A stretch of 64,000 bases of DNA from an uncultured Prevotella sp. Its GTDB lineage: Bacteria; Bacteroidota; Bacteroidia; Bacteroidales; Bacteroidaceae. Under the pieces are notes generated by a model, which was not told the DNA's origin, made no database searches, and saw only the letters and a program-made list of their open reading frames with translations. The position numbers and the translations under genes were made by a program. The stretch spans positions 23,817 to 87,816 of the forward strand of contig CABQKA010000008.1 of NCBI GenBank assembly GCA_902464615.1. Direction: 5' to 3'. Position 1 is the first letter of the stretch, and each line of letters begins with the position of its first letter. Below are positions 8,482 through 17,837 of this stretch, piece by piece.

Positions 8482-10419
8482 ATGACAAAAAACATTTTCA
8501 TCTGGATAGCATTTCTGTGCCTTTTCCTGCCGCTGAAAGCGGACGACACCGGCCGGCAACCTGTGCCGGACGTACAGGTCAGGATTTCGGAGGACAAGAC
8601 TTTGGTATATGAAGTATCGTATCTGGGGCAGCCCGTAATCCGTGAGTCCGCCTTGGGGCTTTGCGTAGACAACCGCCACTTGGGACGGGACGTGAAGAGC
8701 CTGCAAAGCGAGCAACTCGCCGAGGGCCATACGATGTACACCGTGACCGGCGAAATTGCGGGAACATTCCGCATGGAGCTCAGGCAGTTCAAGGACGGCA
8801 TAGCCCTCAGATACCACATCCCGGCCCAAGGTCCGATCTGCATCTATGGCGAGGAGACTTCATACACATTTCCCTCCGGCACAGAGGTATGGTACGCCAG
8901 CGGTCCGTTCCAGTACGGCTGGCTCCAGGAATACCAGAACCGGGCGACGGACGACATCACGGGAGAACTGCTCGCGCCTCCGGCCACGTTCCAGCTTCCC
9001 GGCGGGCTCTACGCAGCAGTGACAGAGGCCAACCTGTTTCATTACCACGGCGCCGTACTGTTCGGGAAAAGCCCCAACACGGTCCAATTCGGATACGTGG
9101 AAAACAAAGGCCACCTGGAATCAGGACAACAGACCGGAATGCCGGGAAAATATATCCACGACGCCGTGCGCAACGTGCCATGGGTAACTACGCCGCGGCC
9201 GGGCAACAGCGAGGTGACAACCCCTTGGCGCGTATTGATGCTGGGGGCAGACTTGAACGCGCTGGTGAACAACGGCATCATCGCCGCCGTATCGGACAAG
9301 CCAGACAAAGCCCTGTTTCCCCAAGGAGCCGAAACGGAATGGATCAAACCAGGCAGGGCCGTATTCACCTGGCTGACCGAAGGCGGCACGGAACGGCTGA
9401 GCGTGGCCAATCACAAGAAATACGTGGACGGCTGCGCAGAGCTGGGCATTGAGACCGTAGTCGTGGACGACGGATGGGAACTGTGGCCCGAAAGGGAAAA
9501 GGATGCGAACGGACGCTCAAAGTGGGACATGCTGAAAGAACTGACGGACTATGCCAAAGCTAAAGGCGTGAATATATGGGTGTGGCGTCCGTCGTCGCCC
9601 CGTGCGGGCAACAAGACAGACATTGGCCTGCTGGACCCGGACGAACGGAAGAGCTTCATGCGGAAATGCGCGGAGATCGGCGTAAAAGGGTTGAAAATAG
9701 ACTTCTTCTGCACGGAAAACCAGTTTACCGTAGACTTGATGGAAGCCATTCTGAAGGACGCGGCGCAGGAAAAACTGATGGTGATTTTCCACGGCGTGAA
9801 CAAGCCGACGGGCGACAGCTACACTTACCCGAACCTGCTGGCCAAAGAAGCCGTCCGCGGCCTGGAATGCGTAGGCGGAGAAAACAGCTGGGCTCCAGGC
9901 CCGCCCTGGCCTTACCACAACACGGTGCTGCCGTTCACGCGCTGGCTGGCCGGTCCCGGAGACTACACACCGCTGAACTTCCGGGCATTCTGCCCGGAGT
10001 CGGTCACTTTTACCCACCAGCTGGCCACAATCTACATGTTCACCTCGCCTATGCTGATTTTTGCCGCCGACATGGAAGACATGCTGTCGTGCCCGGGGCG
10101 GAAATTCATTGAAGAAGTGCCTGTGGAATGGGACGAAACCCGCGTACTGCCCGGAAGCGAAATCGGCAAACTGGCCGCAGTGGCACGGCGCCATGGCGAC
10201 ACATGGTACGTCAGCGTGCTGAACGGCGAGACAGAGAAAGACTTCACCTGTACGCTGGACTTCCTGCCCAAAGGCAAATATCTGGTAGAGATGGCTTACG
10301 ACCAGCCGGGAGACCGGAAACAAATCCACGTGAAAGAGTTGAAAGTCCGCTCCGGACAAGAATTGAAGCAATCGCTCATGCCCGGTGGCGGATGGCTGAT
10401 GAAGATAAGCAAACGCTAA
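8482..10419 (+). CDS. GH97 enzyme of the retaining (alpha-galactosidase-like) branch
   Basis: 645 residues from the ATG at 8482, which gives the signal peptide MTKNIFIWIAFLCLFLPLKA. It is a GH97 fold, but unlike the enzyme at 1857 the inverting base position is lost: where SusB has NAHEAVRP this protein has IFHGVNKP (G438). Instead D407 in GLKIDFF lies at the end of a barrel strand, and E462 follows 55 residues later. In the characterised retaining B. thetaiotaomicron GH97b the nucleophile D415 and acid/base E470 are also 55 apart. That predicts a retaining exo-alpha-glycosidase, most likely an alpha-galactosidase; the exact sugar is not proven. It has its own promoter and is exported. Confidence 0.88.
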   Translation: MTKNIFIWIAFLCLFLPLKADDTGRQPVPDVQVRISEDKTLVYEVSYLGQPVIRESALGLCVDNRHLGRDVKSLQSEQLAEGHTMYTVTGEIAGTFRMELRQFKDGIALRYHIPAQGPICIYGEETSYTFPSGTEVWYASGPFQYGWLQEYQNRATDDITGELLAPPATFQLPGGLYAAVTEANLFHYHGAVLFGKSPNTVQFGYVENKGHLESGQQTGMPGKYIHDAVRNVPWVTTPRPGNSEVTTPWRVLMLGADLNALVNNGIIAAVSDKPDKALFPQGAETEWIKPGRAVFTWLTEGGTERLSVANHKKYVDGCAELGIETVVVDDGWELWPEREKDANGRSKWDMLKELTDYAKAKGVNIWVWRPSSPRAGNKTDIGLLDPDERKSFMRKCAEIGVKGLKIDFFCTENQFTVDLMEAILKDAAQEKLMVIFHGVNKPTGDSYTYPNLLAKEAVRGLECVGGENSWAPGPPWPYHNTVLPFTRWLAGPGDYTPLNFRAFCPESVTFTHQLATIYMFTSPMLIFAADMEDMLSCPGRKFIEEVPVEWDETRVLPGSEIGKLAAVARRHGDTWYVSVLNGETEKDFTCTLDFLPKGKYLVEMAYDQPGDRKQIHVKELKVRSGQELKQSLMPGGGWLMKISKR

Positions 10420-10494
10420 ACGCGGGAATATCCGGCCCCGGCGACGGCAGCAAACTGCCCGACAAGAAAAAAACACCATAAAAAGAGAAAAAAA

Positions 10495-10526
10495 TTTGGA
10501 TTTTGGGCAAGAAGTTTATACCTTTG
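10495..10526 (+). promoter_or_regulatory. Promoter TTTG-N20-TACCTTTG of the rimP-nusA-infB operon
   Basis: -33 TTTG at 10495-10498 and -7 TACCTTTG at 10519-10526 with exactly 20 bp between them, 64 bp before the rimP start. Confidence 0.8.
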
Positions 10527-10537
10527 CAAACGGTAAG

Positions 10538-10575
10538 AGTGAGGGGCTTCGGAAAGTTCCTCACTTATTTTTAGG
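10538..10575 (+). promoter_or_regulatory. Leader hairpin with T-tract upstream of rimP
   Basis: AGTGAGG (10538-10544) pairs with CCTCACT (10559-10565). The stem continues through two G-U pairs and CTT/AAG to a CGGA loop, 12 pairs in all. TATTTTT follows at 10566-10572. It sits between the promoter and the rimP ATG, so it looks like a transcription attenuator of the rimP-nusA-infB operon, or a 5' stabilising structure. Confidence 0.55.
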
Positions 10576-10590
10576 ACTCAACGACGTGAC

Positions 10591-11058
10591 ATGATTGACA
10601 AGAACGTAGTGAAGAATTTAGTGGACCAATGGCTCGCCGGCAAGGATTATTTCCTGACAGACCTGACCATCTCTCCAGACGACCGCATCGTAGTGGAAAT
10701 AGACCACAAGGAAGGCGTGTGGATAGAAGACTGCGTAGACCTGAGCCGCTTCATTGAAGACCACCTGAACCGCGAAGAAGAAGACTTCGAGCTGGAAGTG
10801 GGCAGCGCCGGCATAGGACAGCCCTTCAAAGTCCACCGGCAATACGAAATCCACGAAGGAGACCGCATAGAAGTGCTCACCCGCGACGGACGGAAACTCA
10901 CAGGCATACTCAGCAACGTAACTCCTGACACGTTCACTCTGACCGTCACGGAAAAAGTAAGAGAGGAAGGAGCCAAACGGCCTAAGCTCGTAGACCGCGA
11001 CCTTACCCTCAGCTTCGACGACGTGAAGTCCGCAAAATATATCATCGATTTCAAATAA
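10591..11058 (+). CDS. rimP: Ribosome maturation factor RimP
   Basis: 155 residues, normal length. RimP binds the free 30S subunit and assists late assembly. The N-terminal alpha/beta domain carries the characteristic segment DCVDLSRFIEDHLNREEEDFELEVGSAGIGQPF (the family's 'VSSPGL/DRPL' region, here GSAGIGQPF). The C-terminal SH3-like domain has RDGRKLTGILSNV and the final SFDDVKSAKYIIDFK. It is the first gene of the rimP-nusA-infB operon, an order kept in many bacteria. A perfect 12-bp hairpin separates it from nusA. Confidence 0.95.
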   Translation: MIDKNVVKNLVDQWLAGKDYFLTDLTISPDDRIVVEIDHKEGVWIEDCVDLSRFIEDHLNREEEDFELEVGSAGIGQPFKVHRQYEIHEGDRIEVLTRDGRKLTGILSNVTPDTFTLTVTEKVREEGAKRPKLVDRDLTLSFDDVKSAKYIIDFK

Positions 11059-11064
11059 CGCAAA

Positions 11065-11101
11065 ACGGGCCGCCGGGCACAAAGAGCATCCGGCGGCCCG
11101 T
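11065..11101 (+). other. Intercistronic hairpin between rimP and nusA
   Basis: Perfect 12-bp stem, ACGGGCCGCCGG (11065-11076) with CCGGCGGCCCGT (11090-11101), and a 13-nt loop. No T-tract follows. It may tune nusA/infB relative to rimP by processing or pausing. Confidence 0.5.
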
Positions 11102-11124
11102 CAGTCCATAAGCATACCCCACAC

Positions 11125-12405
11125 ATGGCAAAGAAAAAGACAGAAACCGCAAGCCTCATCGACACTTTCACAGAGTTCAAGGAAACGAAGAACATTGACC
11201 GCACCACAATGGTCGGCGTGCTGGAAGAAAGTTTCCGCAGCGTCATCGCCAAAATTTTCGGTTCGGACGAGAACTTCGACGTCATTGTCAATCCGGACAA
11301 AGGCGACTTCGAAATATACCGCAACCGCGAAGTCGTGGCCGACGGCGAAGTGACCGACCCCAACAAGCAAATGTCGCTTTCGGACGCCCAGGAAATTGAC
11401 CCTGACTATGAAGTGGGAGAAGAAGTGAGCGAAACCATCGACTTCGCCAAATTCGGACGCCGGGCCATCCTGACGCTGCGCCAGACACTGGCCAGCAAAA
11501 TCCTGGAACTGGAGCACGACTCGCTCTACAACAAATACAAGGACCGGGTAGGTGAAATCATAGCCGCAGAAGTTTACCAGACATGGAAAAACGAAACGCT
11601 GCTCATGGACGACGAACACAACGAACTGCTCCTGCCCAAATCGCAGCAGATACCGCGCGACTTCTTCCACAAAGGCGACACCGTGCGCGCTGTCATCGAC
11701 CGCGTAGACAACACGAACGGGAATCCGAAGATTTACTTGAGCCGCACCTCGCCCGAATTTCTGCGCCGGCTGCTCGAAATGGAAATCCCGGAAATCAACG
11801 ACGGACTCATCACCCTGCGCCGCGTAGCCCGCATCCCAGGCGAAAGGGCCAAGATAGCCGTAGAAAGTTACGACGACCGCATCGACCCGGTAGGTGCCTG
11901 CGTCGGTGTCAAGGGTAGCCGAATCCACGGCATCGTGCGGGAACTCAATAACGAAAACATTGACGTCATCAACTACACGTCGAACACGAAACTGTTTATC
12001 CAACGCTCACTGAGCCCGGCCGAAATCTCCAGCATTTCGCTCAATGAGAAAGAACGCAAGGCTGAAGTCTACTTACAGCCCGACCAAGTATCGCTCGCCA
12101 TCGGCAAAGGCGGTATAAACATCAAGCTGGCCTCCATGCTGACAGAATACACCATCGACGTATTCCGCGAAGTAGACGGTGGAGAAGAAACAGAAGACAT
12201 TTACTTAGACGAATTTGCCGACGAAATAGATCAATGGGTCATCGACGCCATCAAGAGCCTCGGCCTCAACACTGCCAAGGAAGTACTCAACGCCCCTCGC
12301 GACATGCTCATCGAAAAAGCGGACTTAGAGGAGAACACCGTCGACGATGTACTGCGCATCCTCCGTTCCGAATTTGAGGACGAGGGAAATAATAGTGAAA
12401 GTTAA
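11125..12405 (+). CDS. nusA: Transcription termination/antitermination factor NusA
   Basis: 426 residues. N-terminal RNA-polymerase-binding domain (about 1-130, with [27 protein letters not shown]), S1 domain (about 135-205), then two KH domains. The first KH holds [25 protein letters not shown] and the second [16 protein letters not shown], the two GxxG-type RNA-binding loops. A short acidic tail ends the protein; the C-terminal repeats of E. coli NusA are absent, as usual outside Proteobacteria. It modulates pausing, termination and transcription-translation coupling in the cytoplasm. In E. coli NusA represses its own operon through leader terminators, which makes the hairpin at 10538 notable. 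Confidence 0.96.
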   Translation: MAKKKTETASLIDTFTEFKETKNIDRTTMVGVLEESFRSVIAKIFGSDENFDVIVNPDKGDFEIYRNREVVADGEVTDPNKQMSLSDAQEIDPDYEVGEEVSETIDFAKFGRRAILTLRQTLASKILELEHDSLYNKYKDRVGEIIAAEVYQTWKNETLLMDDEHNELLLPKSQQIPRDFFHKGDTVRAVIDRVDNTNGNPKIYLSRTSPEFLRRLLEMEIPEINDGLITLRRVARIPGERAKIAVESYDDRIDPVGACVGVKGSRIHGIVRELNNENIDVINYTSNTKLFIQRSLSPAEISSISLNEKERKAEVYLQPDQVSLAIGKGGINIKLASMLTEYTIDVFREVDGGEETEDIYLDEFADEIDQWVIDAIKSLGLNTAKEVLNAPRDMLIEKADLEENTVDDVLRILRSEFEDEGNNSES

Positions 12406-12482
12406 TCACCACAGCAGCCACGCCGCCTGCTGCGGTAGCTGCACCGAAACTTTTCACCCGTCCAATTTTCAATCACAAGAGC

Positions 12483-15323
12483 ATGAGTATCAGATTAAAT
12501 AAAGTTATTAAAGAATTCAACGTCGGACTGCAGACTGTCGTAGATTTTCTCTCCAAAAAAGGGTATCAGCTCAACGCTTCGCCCAGCGAGAAAATTACAG
12601 ACGAGCAGTACGAACTGCTGCGCAAGGAATTCGGCGCAGACAAAAATCTCCGTACGGAAGCCGAAAAAATGATTCAAAGCCGACAAAAGGAGAAGAGCAA
12701 AGACAAGGCGCAACGGGAGAAAGTTGTCTCGCAAGACATCCCTACCGTCATTCCTGAAGACATGCGCCCGCAACTTAAAGTCAAAGGGACCATCGACCTC
12801 AATCCCAAGCCCCAGCCCCAACAGCCGGAAGCCCAGCCCGTGGAGGAACCGGCCACCATTTCCCAGCCGCAGCCCGCGGCACAAGTGCAGGAAGTTCAAG
12901 AAGAGCCGGAACCGCAGCCTGTCGCAGAAACGGCTGAGCCAGAAACAGGAAATGCAGTCCCTGAGCCAATAAGCGAAGACGGACAGAACAACGGACAGAA
13001 AAAAGCGAAGCAGAAACTCTCCGTAGAAGAGCGGGCAAAGGCCATAGGCGAAGAAAGCAACGGCATTTTCAAGCTCCATACGCAAACAGAAATCACGGCC
13101 CCGAAAGTATTGGGCACCATCGACCTCTCCAGCCTGAACCAGACGACCAGGCCCAAAAAGAAAACGAAAGAAGAGCGCCGTAAGGAAAGAGAGGAGAAAA
13201 ACCGCCAGCAGCCATCGGCACAAAATGGCGAAAAGAAAAAGCGTAACCGTATCGGCAAAGAACGCGTCGACGTGAACGCTGCCGTCAACCAGCAAAACAA
13301 CGGCCAACGCAACCGGCAGACCGGGGGAAACCAGCAAGCCGGCAGCCAGCAGGGAAGCGGGAAACGGTCGAAAGAACGCAACCGCAAGGCACAGGTACAG
13401 ACCGCCATCAAGCCCGAAATCTCGGACGAAGAGGTAGCCAAGCAGGTGAAGGAAACCTTGGCCCGCCTCACAAACAAGCAGAAAGGTTCGAAGGGAGCCA
13501 AGTACCGCAAGGAGAAGCGCGAAATGATACGCGCCCACCAGGAGGAAGAAAGGCTCGAAGCCAATGCCGAAAGCAAAACACTGAAACTCACGGAATTCGT
13601 CACTGCCAACGAGTTGGCCACCATGATGGATATCCCCGTGACCAAAGTCATCTCCACGTGTATGAGCATCGGCATGATGGTGTCCATCAACCAGCGCCTC
13701 GATGCCGAGACCATCGACCTCGTTGCCGACGAGTTCGGTTTTAAGACCGAATTCATCAGCGCCGACGTCCAGGAAGCCATCGCAGAGGAGCCCGACAACG
13801 AAGAAGACCTCGAGCCCCGCGCGCCGATTGTCACGGTCATGGGCCATGTGGACCACGGCAAGACATCGTTGCTCGACTACATCCGCAAGTCGAACGTCAT
13901 TGCAGGCGAGGCCGGCGGCATCACGCAACACATCGGCGCCTACAACGTAACGCTTGAAAACGGACGGCACATCACCTTCCTCGACACACCGGGACACGAA
14001 GCATTCACGGCCATGCGTGCCCGAGGCGCACAGGTAACGGACATTGCCATCATCATCATCGCCGCAGACGACGACATCATGCCCCAGACCAAAGAGGCCA
14101 TCAATCATGCCGTTGCCGCGAACGTGCCCATCGTTTTTGCCATCAACAAGATAGACAAGCCCGGCGCCAACCCGGACAAGATCAAGGAAGGCCTGGCCAA
14201 CATGAACTTCCTCGTCGAGGAATGGGGCGGAAAATACCAGAGCCAGGATATCTCCGCAAAGAAAGGCATCGGTGTGCCCGACCTGCTGGAGAAAGTCCTG
14301 CTGGAAGCCGACATGCTCGAGCTCAAAGCCAACCCCCACCGCAAAGCCACCGGCACCATCATCGAGTCCACGCTCGACAAAGGCCGCGGCTACGTAGCCA
14401 CAGTCCTGGTCTCCAACGGTACGCTCCGTCAGGGCGACATCGTTCTTGCCGGCACCAACTTCGGCCGCATCAAAGCGCTTTTCAACGAACGTAACCAGCG
14501 CGTGCAGGAAGTAGGACCGTCCATGGCCGCTACGATTCTGGGGCTCAACGGTGCCCCGCAGGCAGGCGACCAATTCCACGTCATGGAGACGGAACAGGAA
14601 GCACGCGAAATCGCGAACAAGCGCGAACAGCTGCAACGCGAGCAGGACCTCCGCACCCACAAGATGCTGACGCTGGACGAAGTGGGCCGCCGCATCAAGC
14701 TCGGCTCCTTCAAAGAGCTCAACATCATTGTCAAAGGCGACGTGGACGGTTCCGTCGAAGCCTTGAGCGACTCGTTCATCAAGCTCTCCACGGAAACCAT
14801 TGCCGTCAACGTCATCCACAAGGGCGTAGGCCAGATTTCCGAAAACGACGTGACGCTGGCAGCCGCCTCGCAAGCCGTCATCGTCGGTTTCCAGGTGCGC
14901 CCCAGCCAGTCGGCGCGCAAGCTCGCCGAGCGTGAAGGCGTCGACATCCGCCTCTATTCCATCATCTACGACGCCATCGAGGAAGTCAAGGAAGCCATGG
15001 AAGGCATGCTCGAACCGGTGCTCAAGGAAGAAATCACCGCCACGCTCGAAGTGCGCCAGGTCTACCACATTTCCAAGGTGGGCTACGTGGCGGGCGCATA
15101 CGTTTCCGACGGCAAAGTCAAGCGCACGGACAAAGCACGGCTCATCCGCGACGGCATTGTCATCTTCACGGGCGAAATCAATGCCCTCAAGCGCTTCAAG
15201 GACGACGTGAAGGAAGTCAACACCAACTTCGAGTGCGGTATCAGCCTCACCAACTGCAACGACATCAAGGAGGGCGACATCATCGAAACCTTCCAGGAGG
15301 TGGCCGTCAAGCAGAAACTGTAA
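12483..15323 (+). CDS. infB: Translation initiation factor IF-2
   Basis: 946 residues. An N-terminal helical domain (about 1-60, [21 protein letters not shown]) is followed by a long Pro/Gln/Glu/Lys-rich low-complexity linker (about 70-330), common in Bacteroidetes IF-2. The conserved core begins with a second small N domain ([22 protein letters not shown]) and the GTPase domain: G1 GHVDHGKTS (about 456), G3 DTPGHEAF, G4 NKIDKP. Domains II, III and the fMet-tRNA-binding C2 domain complete it, ending [13 protein letters not shown]. It brings initiator tRNA to the 30S subunit. The ATG at 12483 matches the family start. Confidence 0.97.
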   Translation: MSIRLNKVIKEFNVGLQTVVDFLSKKGYQLNASPSEKITDEQYELLRKEFGADKNLRTEAEKMIQSRQKEKSKDKAQREKVVSQDIPTVIPEDMRPQLKVKGTIDLNPKPQPQQPEAQPVEEPATISQPQPAAQVQEVQEEPEPQPVAETAEPETGNAVPEPISEDGQNNGQKKAKQKLSVEERAKAIGEESNGIFKLHTQTEITAPKVLGTIDLSSLNQTTRPKKKTKEERRKEREEKNRQQPSAQNGEKKKRNRIGKERVDVNAAVNQQNNGQRNRQTGGNQQAGSQQGSGKRSKERNRKAQVQTAIKPEISDEEVAKQVKETLARLTNKQKGSKGAKYRKEKREMIRAHQEEERLEANAESKTLKLTEFVTANELATMMDIPVTKVISTCMSIGMMVSINQRLDAETIDLVADEFGFKTEFISADVQEAIAEEPDNEEDLEPRAPIVTVMGHVDHGKTSLLDYIRKSNVIAGEAGGITQHIGAYNVTLENGRHITFLDTPGHEAFTAMRARGAQVTDIAIIIIAADDDIMPQTKEAINHAVAANVPIVFAINKIDKPGANPDKIKEGLANMNFLVEEWGGKYQSQDISAKKGIGVPDLLEKVLLEADMLELKANPHRKATGTIIESTLDKGRGYVATVLVSNGTLRQGDIVLAGTNFGRIKALFNERNQRVQEVGPSMAATILGLNGAPQAGDQFHVMETEQEAREIANKREQLQREQDLRTHKMLTLDEVGRRIKLGSFKELNIIVKGDVDGSVEALSDSFIKLSTETIAVNVIHKGVGQISENDVTLAAASQAVIVGFQVRPSQSARKLAEREGVDIRLYSIIYDAIEEVKEAMEGMLEPVLKEEITATLEVRQVYHISKVGYVAGAYVSDGKVKRTDKARLIRDGIVIFTGEINALKRFKDDVKEVNTNFECGISLTNCNDIKEGDIIETFQEVAVKQKL

Positions 15324-15474
15324 TCCCCACACGCGGGGAAAGGTCCAGCCATAAACGCGCGGCCACACCGGACGGTTCCCGCCGCCGGCGGAGGCCGCGC
15401 AATGGTATCCCACCCTTTGCGCCCCGCAACCGGGAGCGGCCGCGCCGTTCCCACACCCAAACATCATCCAACCC

Positions 15475-16035
15475 ATGTATCTCGACATTTTTCTTATCCT
15501 TATCCTCCTTTGGGCCATCTTCAACGGATGGCGCAACGGCTTTCTCAAAGAAGCCTTCAACACGCTCGGCGTCATCGGCGGACTGCTCATCGCCCTCGTC
15601 GCCTACGGTACACTCGGCAAATACCTGCTCGTCGACGGCACGCAGAGCAACCAGGTGCTCAGCATCATTGCCTTCCTGCTGCTCTGCATTGTCATCCCCA
15701 TCGTGGGCGGCTTCATCGTCAACCAGCTGACACGGGCCATCAAGGGTATGGCCATCGGACTGCCCAACAGCCTGCTGGGCAGCCTCTTCGGCGTAGCCAA
15801 GTTCACCCTTCTCCTTAGCTTTGCCTTCAACACTATGGAGGCGCTGCGCATCATGAACCCGGAGCGCACCGCCCAGTCCGTACTCTACCGCCCGCTCTGC
15901 AGCATCCTGCCTTTCCTCGGGGACGAGGCCGCCGGCTACTACGGGAAAAAGGAGAAAGCCGGCCAGACGGAAGGCGACACTGTCTATATCCACTTTGACC
16001 GCGACCGCGCGGTGCAGGACTCCACAGCCCGCTGA
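15475..16035 (+). CDS. cvpA: CvpA-family inner-membrane protein
   Basis: 186 residues with four hydrophobic segments (about 1-20, 28-50, 62-85, 100-122). The typical CvpA opening MYLDIFLILILLWAIFNGWRNGFLKEAFNTLGVIGGLLIALVAY is present, with the conserved NGW-x-NGF motif, and later GMAIGLPNSLLGSLFGVAKF. Family members are linked to colicin V export in E. coli and to envelope stress; the molecular function is unknown. It lies between infB and sufB, an order recurring in Bacteroidetes, and is probably transcribed with them. Confidence 0.88.
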   Translation: MYLDIFLILILLWAIFNGWRNGFLKEAFNTLGVIGGLLIALVAYGTLGKYLLVDGTQSNQVLSIIAFLLLCIVIPIVGGFIVNQLTRAIKGMAIGLPNSLLGSLFGVAKFTLLLSFAFNTMEALRIMNPERTAQSVLYRPLCSILPFLGDEAAGYYGKKEKAGQTEGDTVYIHFDRDRAVQDSTAR

Positions 16036-16092
16036 CGCCCACGCCGCCCAGCAGGGCCGGACGTCCGTGAAGCAACCTCAACCAACTACGCC

Positions 16093-17544
16093 ATGCCCGA
16101 CGAAACAAAAAACCAACTGGTCCGAGAAGTCGCCGCGAAAAAATACGAGTTCGGCTTCACCACCGACGTGCAGACCGAAATCATCGAACGCGGCCTCAAC
16201 GAAGACGTCATACGACTCATTTCCAAGAAGAAAGAAGAGCCCGAGTGGCTGCTCGACTTCCGCCTGAAAGCCTACCGCTACTGGCTCACCCTCGAGCAGC
16301 CTTCCTGGGGGCACGTACACCTGCCGCCCATCGACTACCAAGGCATCTCCTACTACGCCGACCCCACCCGCAAGCCCGACGGTGAGGGCAAGAAGGAGAT
16401 AGACCCCGAACTGATGAAAACGTTCGACAAGCTCGGCATCCCGCTCGAGGAGCGAATGGCCCTGGCCGGCGTCGCCGTCGACGCCGTCATGGACTCCGTG
16501 TCCGTGAAGACCACCTTCAAGGAAAAGCTCCAGGAGAAAGGCGTCATCTTCAGTTCCATCAGCGAGGCAGTCCGTGAGAACCCGGAACTTGTCCGCAAAT
16601 ATCTCGGCACTGTCGTACCCTACCGCGACAATTACTTTGCGGCGCTCAACAGCGCCGTATTCTCCGACGGCTCCTTCGTCTACATCCCCAAAGGCGTGCG
16701 CTGCCCCATGGAGCTGTCCACCTATTTCCGCATCAACGCGCGCAACACCGGCCAGTTCGAGCGCACGCTCATCGTCTGCGACGACGGCGGCTACGTCTCC
16801 TACCTCGAAGGCTGCACCGCCCCCATGCGCGACGAAAACCAGCTCCACGCGGCCATTGTCGAGATTGTCGTCAAGGAGAACGCCGAGGTGAAATACTCCA
16901 CCGTGCAAAACTGGTATCCCGGCGACGCCGAGGGGCGCGGCGGCGTCTACAACCTCGTCACCAAGCGCGGGCAACTGCGCGGGCGCAACTCCAAGCTGTC
17001 GTGGACGCAGGTCGAGACGGGAAGCGCCATCACGTGGAAATATCCTTCCTGCGTCCTTATGGGCGACAACTCGCAGGCCGAGTTCTACAGCGTCGCCGTC
17101 ACGAACCACCACCAGGAGGCCGATACCGGCACGAAGATGATCCATGTCGGGCGGAACACGCGCTCCACCATTATCTCCAAAGGCATTTCGGCCGGAAAGA
17201 GCCAGAACTCCTACCGCGGGCTGGTCAAGGTGGGAAGCAAGGCCGACGGCGCGCGCAACTACTCCTCGTGCGACTCCCTCCTGCTGGGCAGTTCCTGCGG
17301 GGCGCACACTTTCCCCTACATCGACGTGAACAACCCCGACGCCGTCGTGGAGCACGAGGCCACCACGTCGAAAATCTCCGAAGACCAGCTCTTCTACTGC
17401 AACCAGCGCGGCATCCCCACCGAGACGGCCGTAGACCTCATCGTCAACGGCTATGCCAAGGACGTCATCAACAAGCTCCCCATGGAGTTTGCCGTCGAAG
17501 CGCAGAAGCTGCTCAGCGTCTCGCTCGAAGGCAGCGTGGGCTAA
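16093..17544 (+). CDS. sufB: Fe-S cluster scaffold protein SufB
   Basis: 483 residues, full length. SufB forms the SufBC2D scaffold on which [4Fe-4S] clusters are built in the cytosol. Conserved stretches include [48 protein letters not shown] (beta-helix core), NWYPGD, and [20 protein letters not shown] near the C-terminus, which holds the cluster-related Cys. The region [23 protein letters not shown] is also typical. In most Bacteroidetes sufC, sufD and sufS follow directly. Here the gene is followed by a strong terminator, a repeat array and hflX, so the partners must be elsewhere. Confidence 0.97.
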   Translation: MPDETKNQLVREVAAKKYEFGFTTDVQTEIIERGLNEDVIRLISKKKEEPEWLLDFRLKAYRYWLTLEQPSWGHVHLPPIDYQGISYYADPTRKPDGEGKKEIDPELMKTFDKLGIPLEERMALAGVAVDAVMDSVSVKTTFKEKLQEKGVIFSSISEAVRENPELVRKYLGTVVPYRDNYFAALNSAVFSDGSFVYIPKGVRCPMELSTYFRINARNTGQFERTLIVCDDGGYVSYLEGCTAPMRDENQLHAAIVEIVVKENAEVKYSTVQNWYPGDAEGRGGVYNLVTKRGQLRGRNSKLSWTQVETGSAITWKYPSCVLMGDNSQAEFYSVAVTNHHQEADTGTKMIHVGRNTRSTIISKGISAGKSQNSYRGLVKVGSKADGARNYSSCDSLLLGSSCGAHTFPYIDVNNPDAVVEHEATTSKISEDQLFYCNQRGIPTETAVDLIVNGYAKDVINKLPMEFAVEAQKLLSVSLEGSVG

Positions 17545-17580
17545 GGCCTCCGGGCCGCCGCCCTGCCGCAGCATCCCCAC

Positions 17581-17614
17581 AGCCCTGCCGGCCACCGCGC
17601 CGGCGGGGCTTTTT
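17581..17614 (+). terminator. Rho-independent terminator after sufB
   Basis: 12-bp stem, AGCCCTGCCGGC (17581-17592) with GCCGGCGGGGCT (17599-17610), one G-U pair, 6-nt loop, followed directly by TTTTT. The strongest terminator in the core block. Confidence 0.88.
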
Positions 17615-17662
17615 CCGTCTCCACGGCGGCACGCGCCGCAGCCGGCGCGCGGCTGTCCGTCC

Positions 17663-17721
17663 ACGGGCCTTAGCCTTGAAAAAACGGGCCTAAGCCCAAG
17701 AGAAACGGGCCTAAGCCCCGC
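17663..17721. repeat. 21-bp-period palindrome array, locus 3 (3 units)
   Basis: Units start at 17663 (ACGGGCCTTAGCCTTGA), 17684 (ACGGGCCTAAGCCCAAG) and 17705 (ACGGGCCTAAGCCCCGC), with 4-nt spacers. It lies between the sufB terminator and the hflX promoter. Confidence 0.9.
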
Positions 17722-17747
17722 GGCACAAAAGCCTCGTGCCGCACCCG

Positions 17748-17779
17748 TTTGGCCGGTACGGCAAAAAGGAGTATCTTTG
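17748..17779 (+). promoter_or_regulatory. Promoter TTTG-N20-TATCTTTG for hflX
   Basis: -33 TTTG at 17748-17751 and -7 TATCTTTG at 17772-17779, spaced 20 bp. It overlaps an in-frame ATG at 17736, so translation must start at 17838. Confidence 0.8.
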
Positions 17780-17837
17780 CTTCCCGGCCCGCGGCCACAA
17801 CCGGCCCGGACACCACATTCCCCAGAAACAGACGCAC

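Larger units (their letters stand above)
17545..17837. other. Intergenic region: terminator, repeat array, hflX promoter
   Basis: Contains in order a terminator (17581-17614), a three-unit 21-bp-period array (17663-17721) and the hflX promoter (17748-17779). No sufC-like frame is present. Confidence 0.75.

Noticed and set aside
12495..15590. Open frame of more than 1000 codons antisense to infB
   Set aside because: It mirrors the codon pattern of IF-2 in GC-rich DNA; no signal peptide, domain or start context, and infB on the other strand is certain.
17736..17837. Longer hflX start at 17736
   Set aside because: It would lie upstream of or inside the promoter (17748-17779); family starts match 17838.
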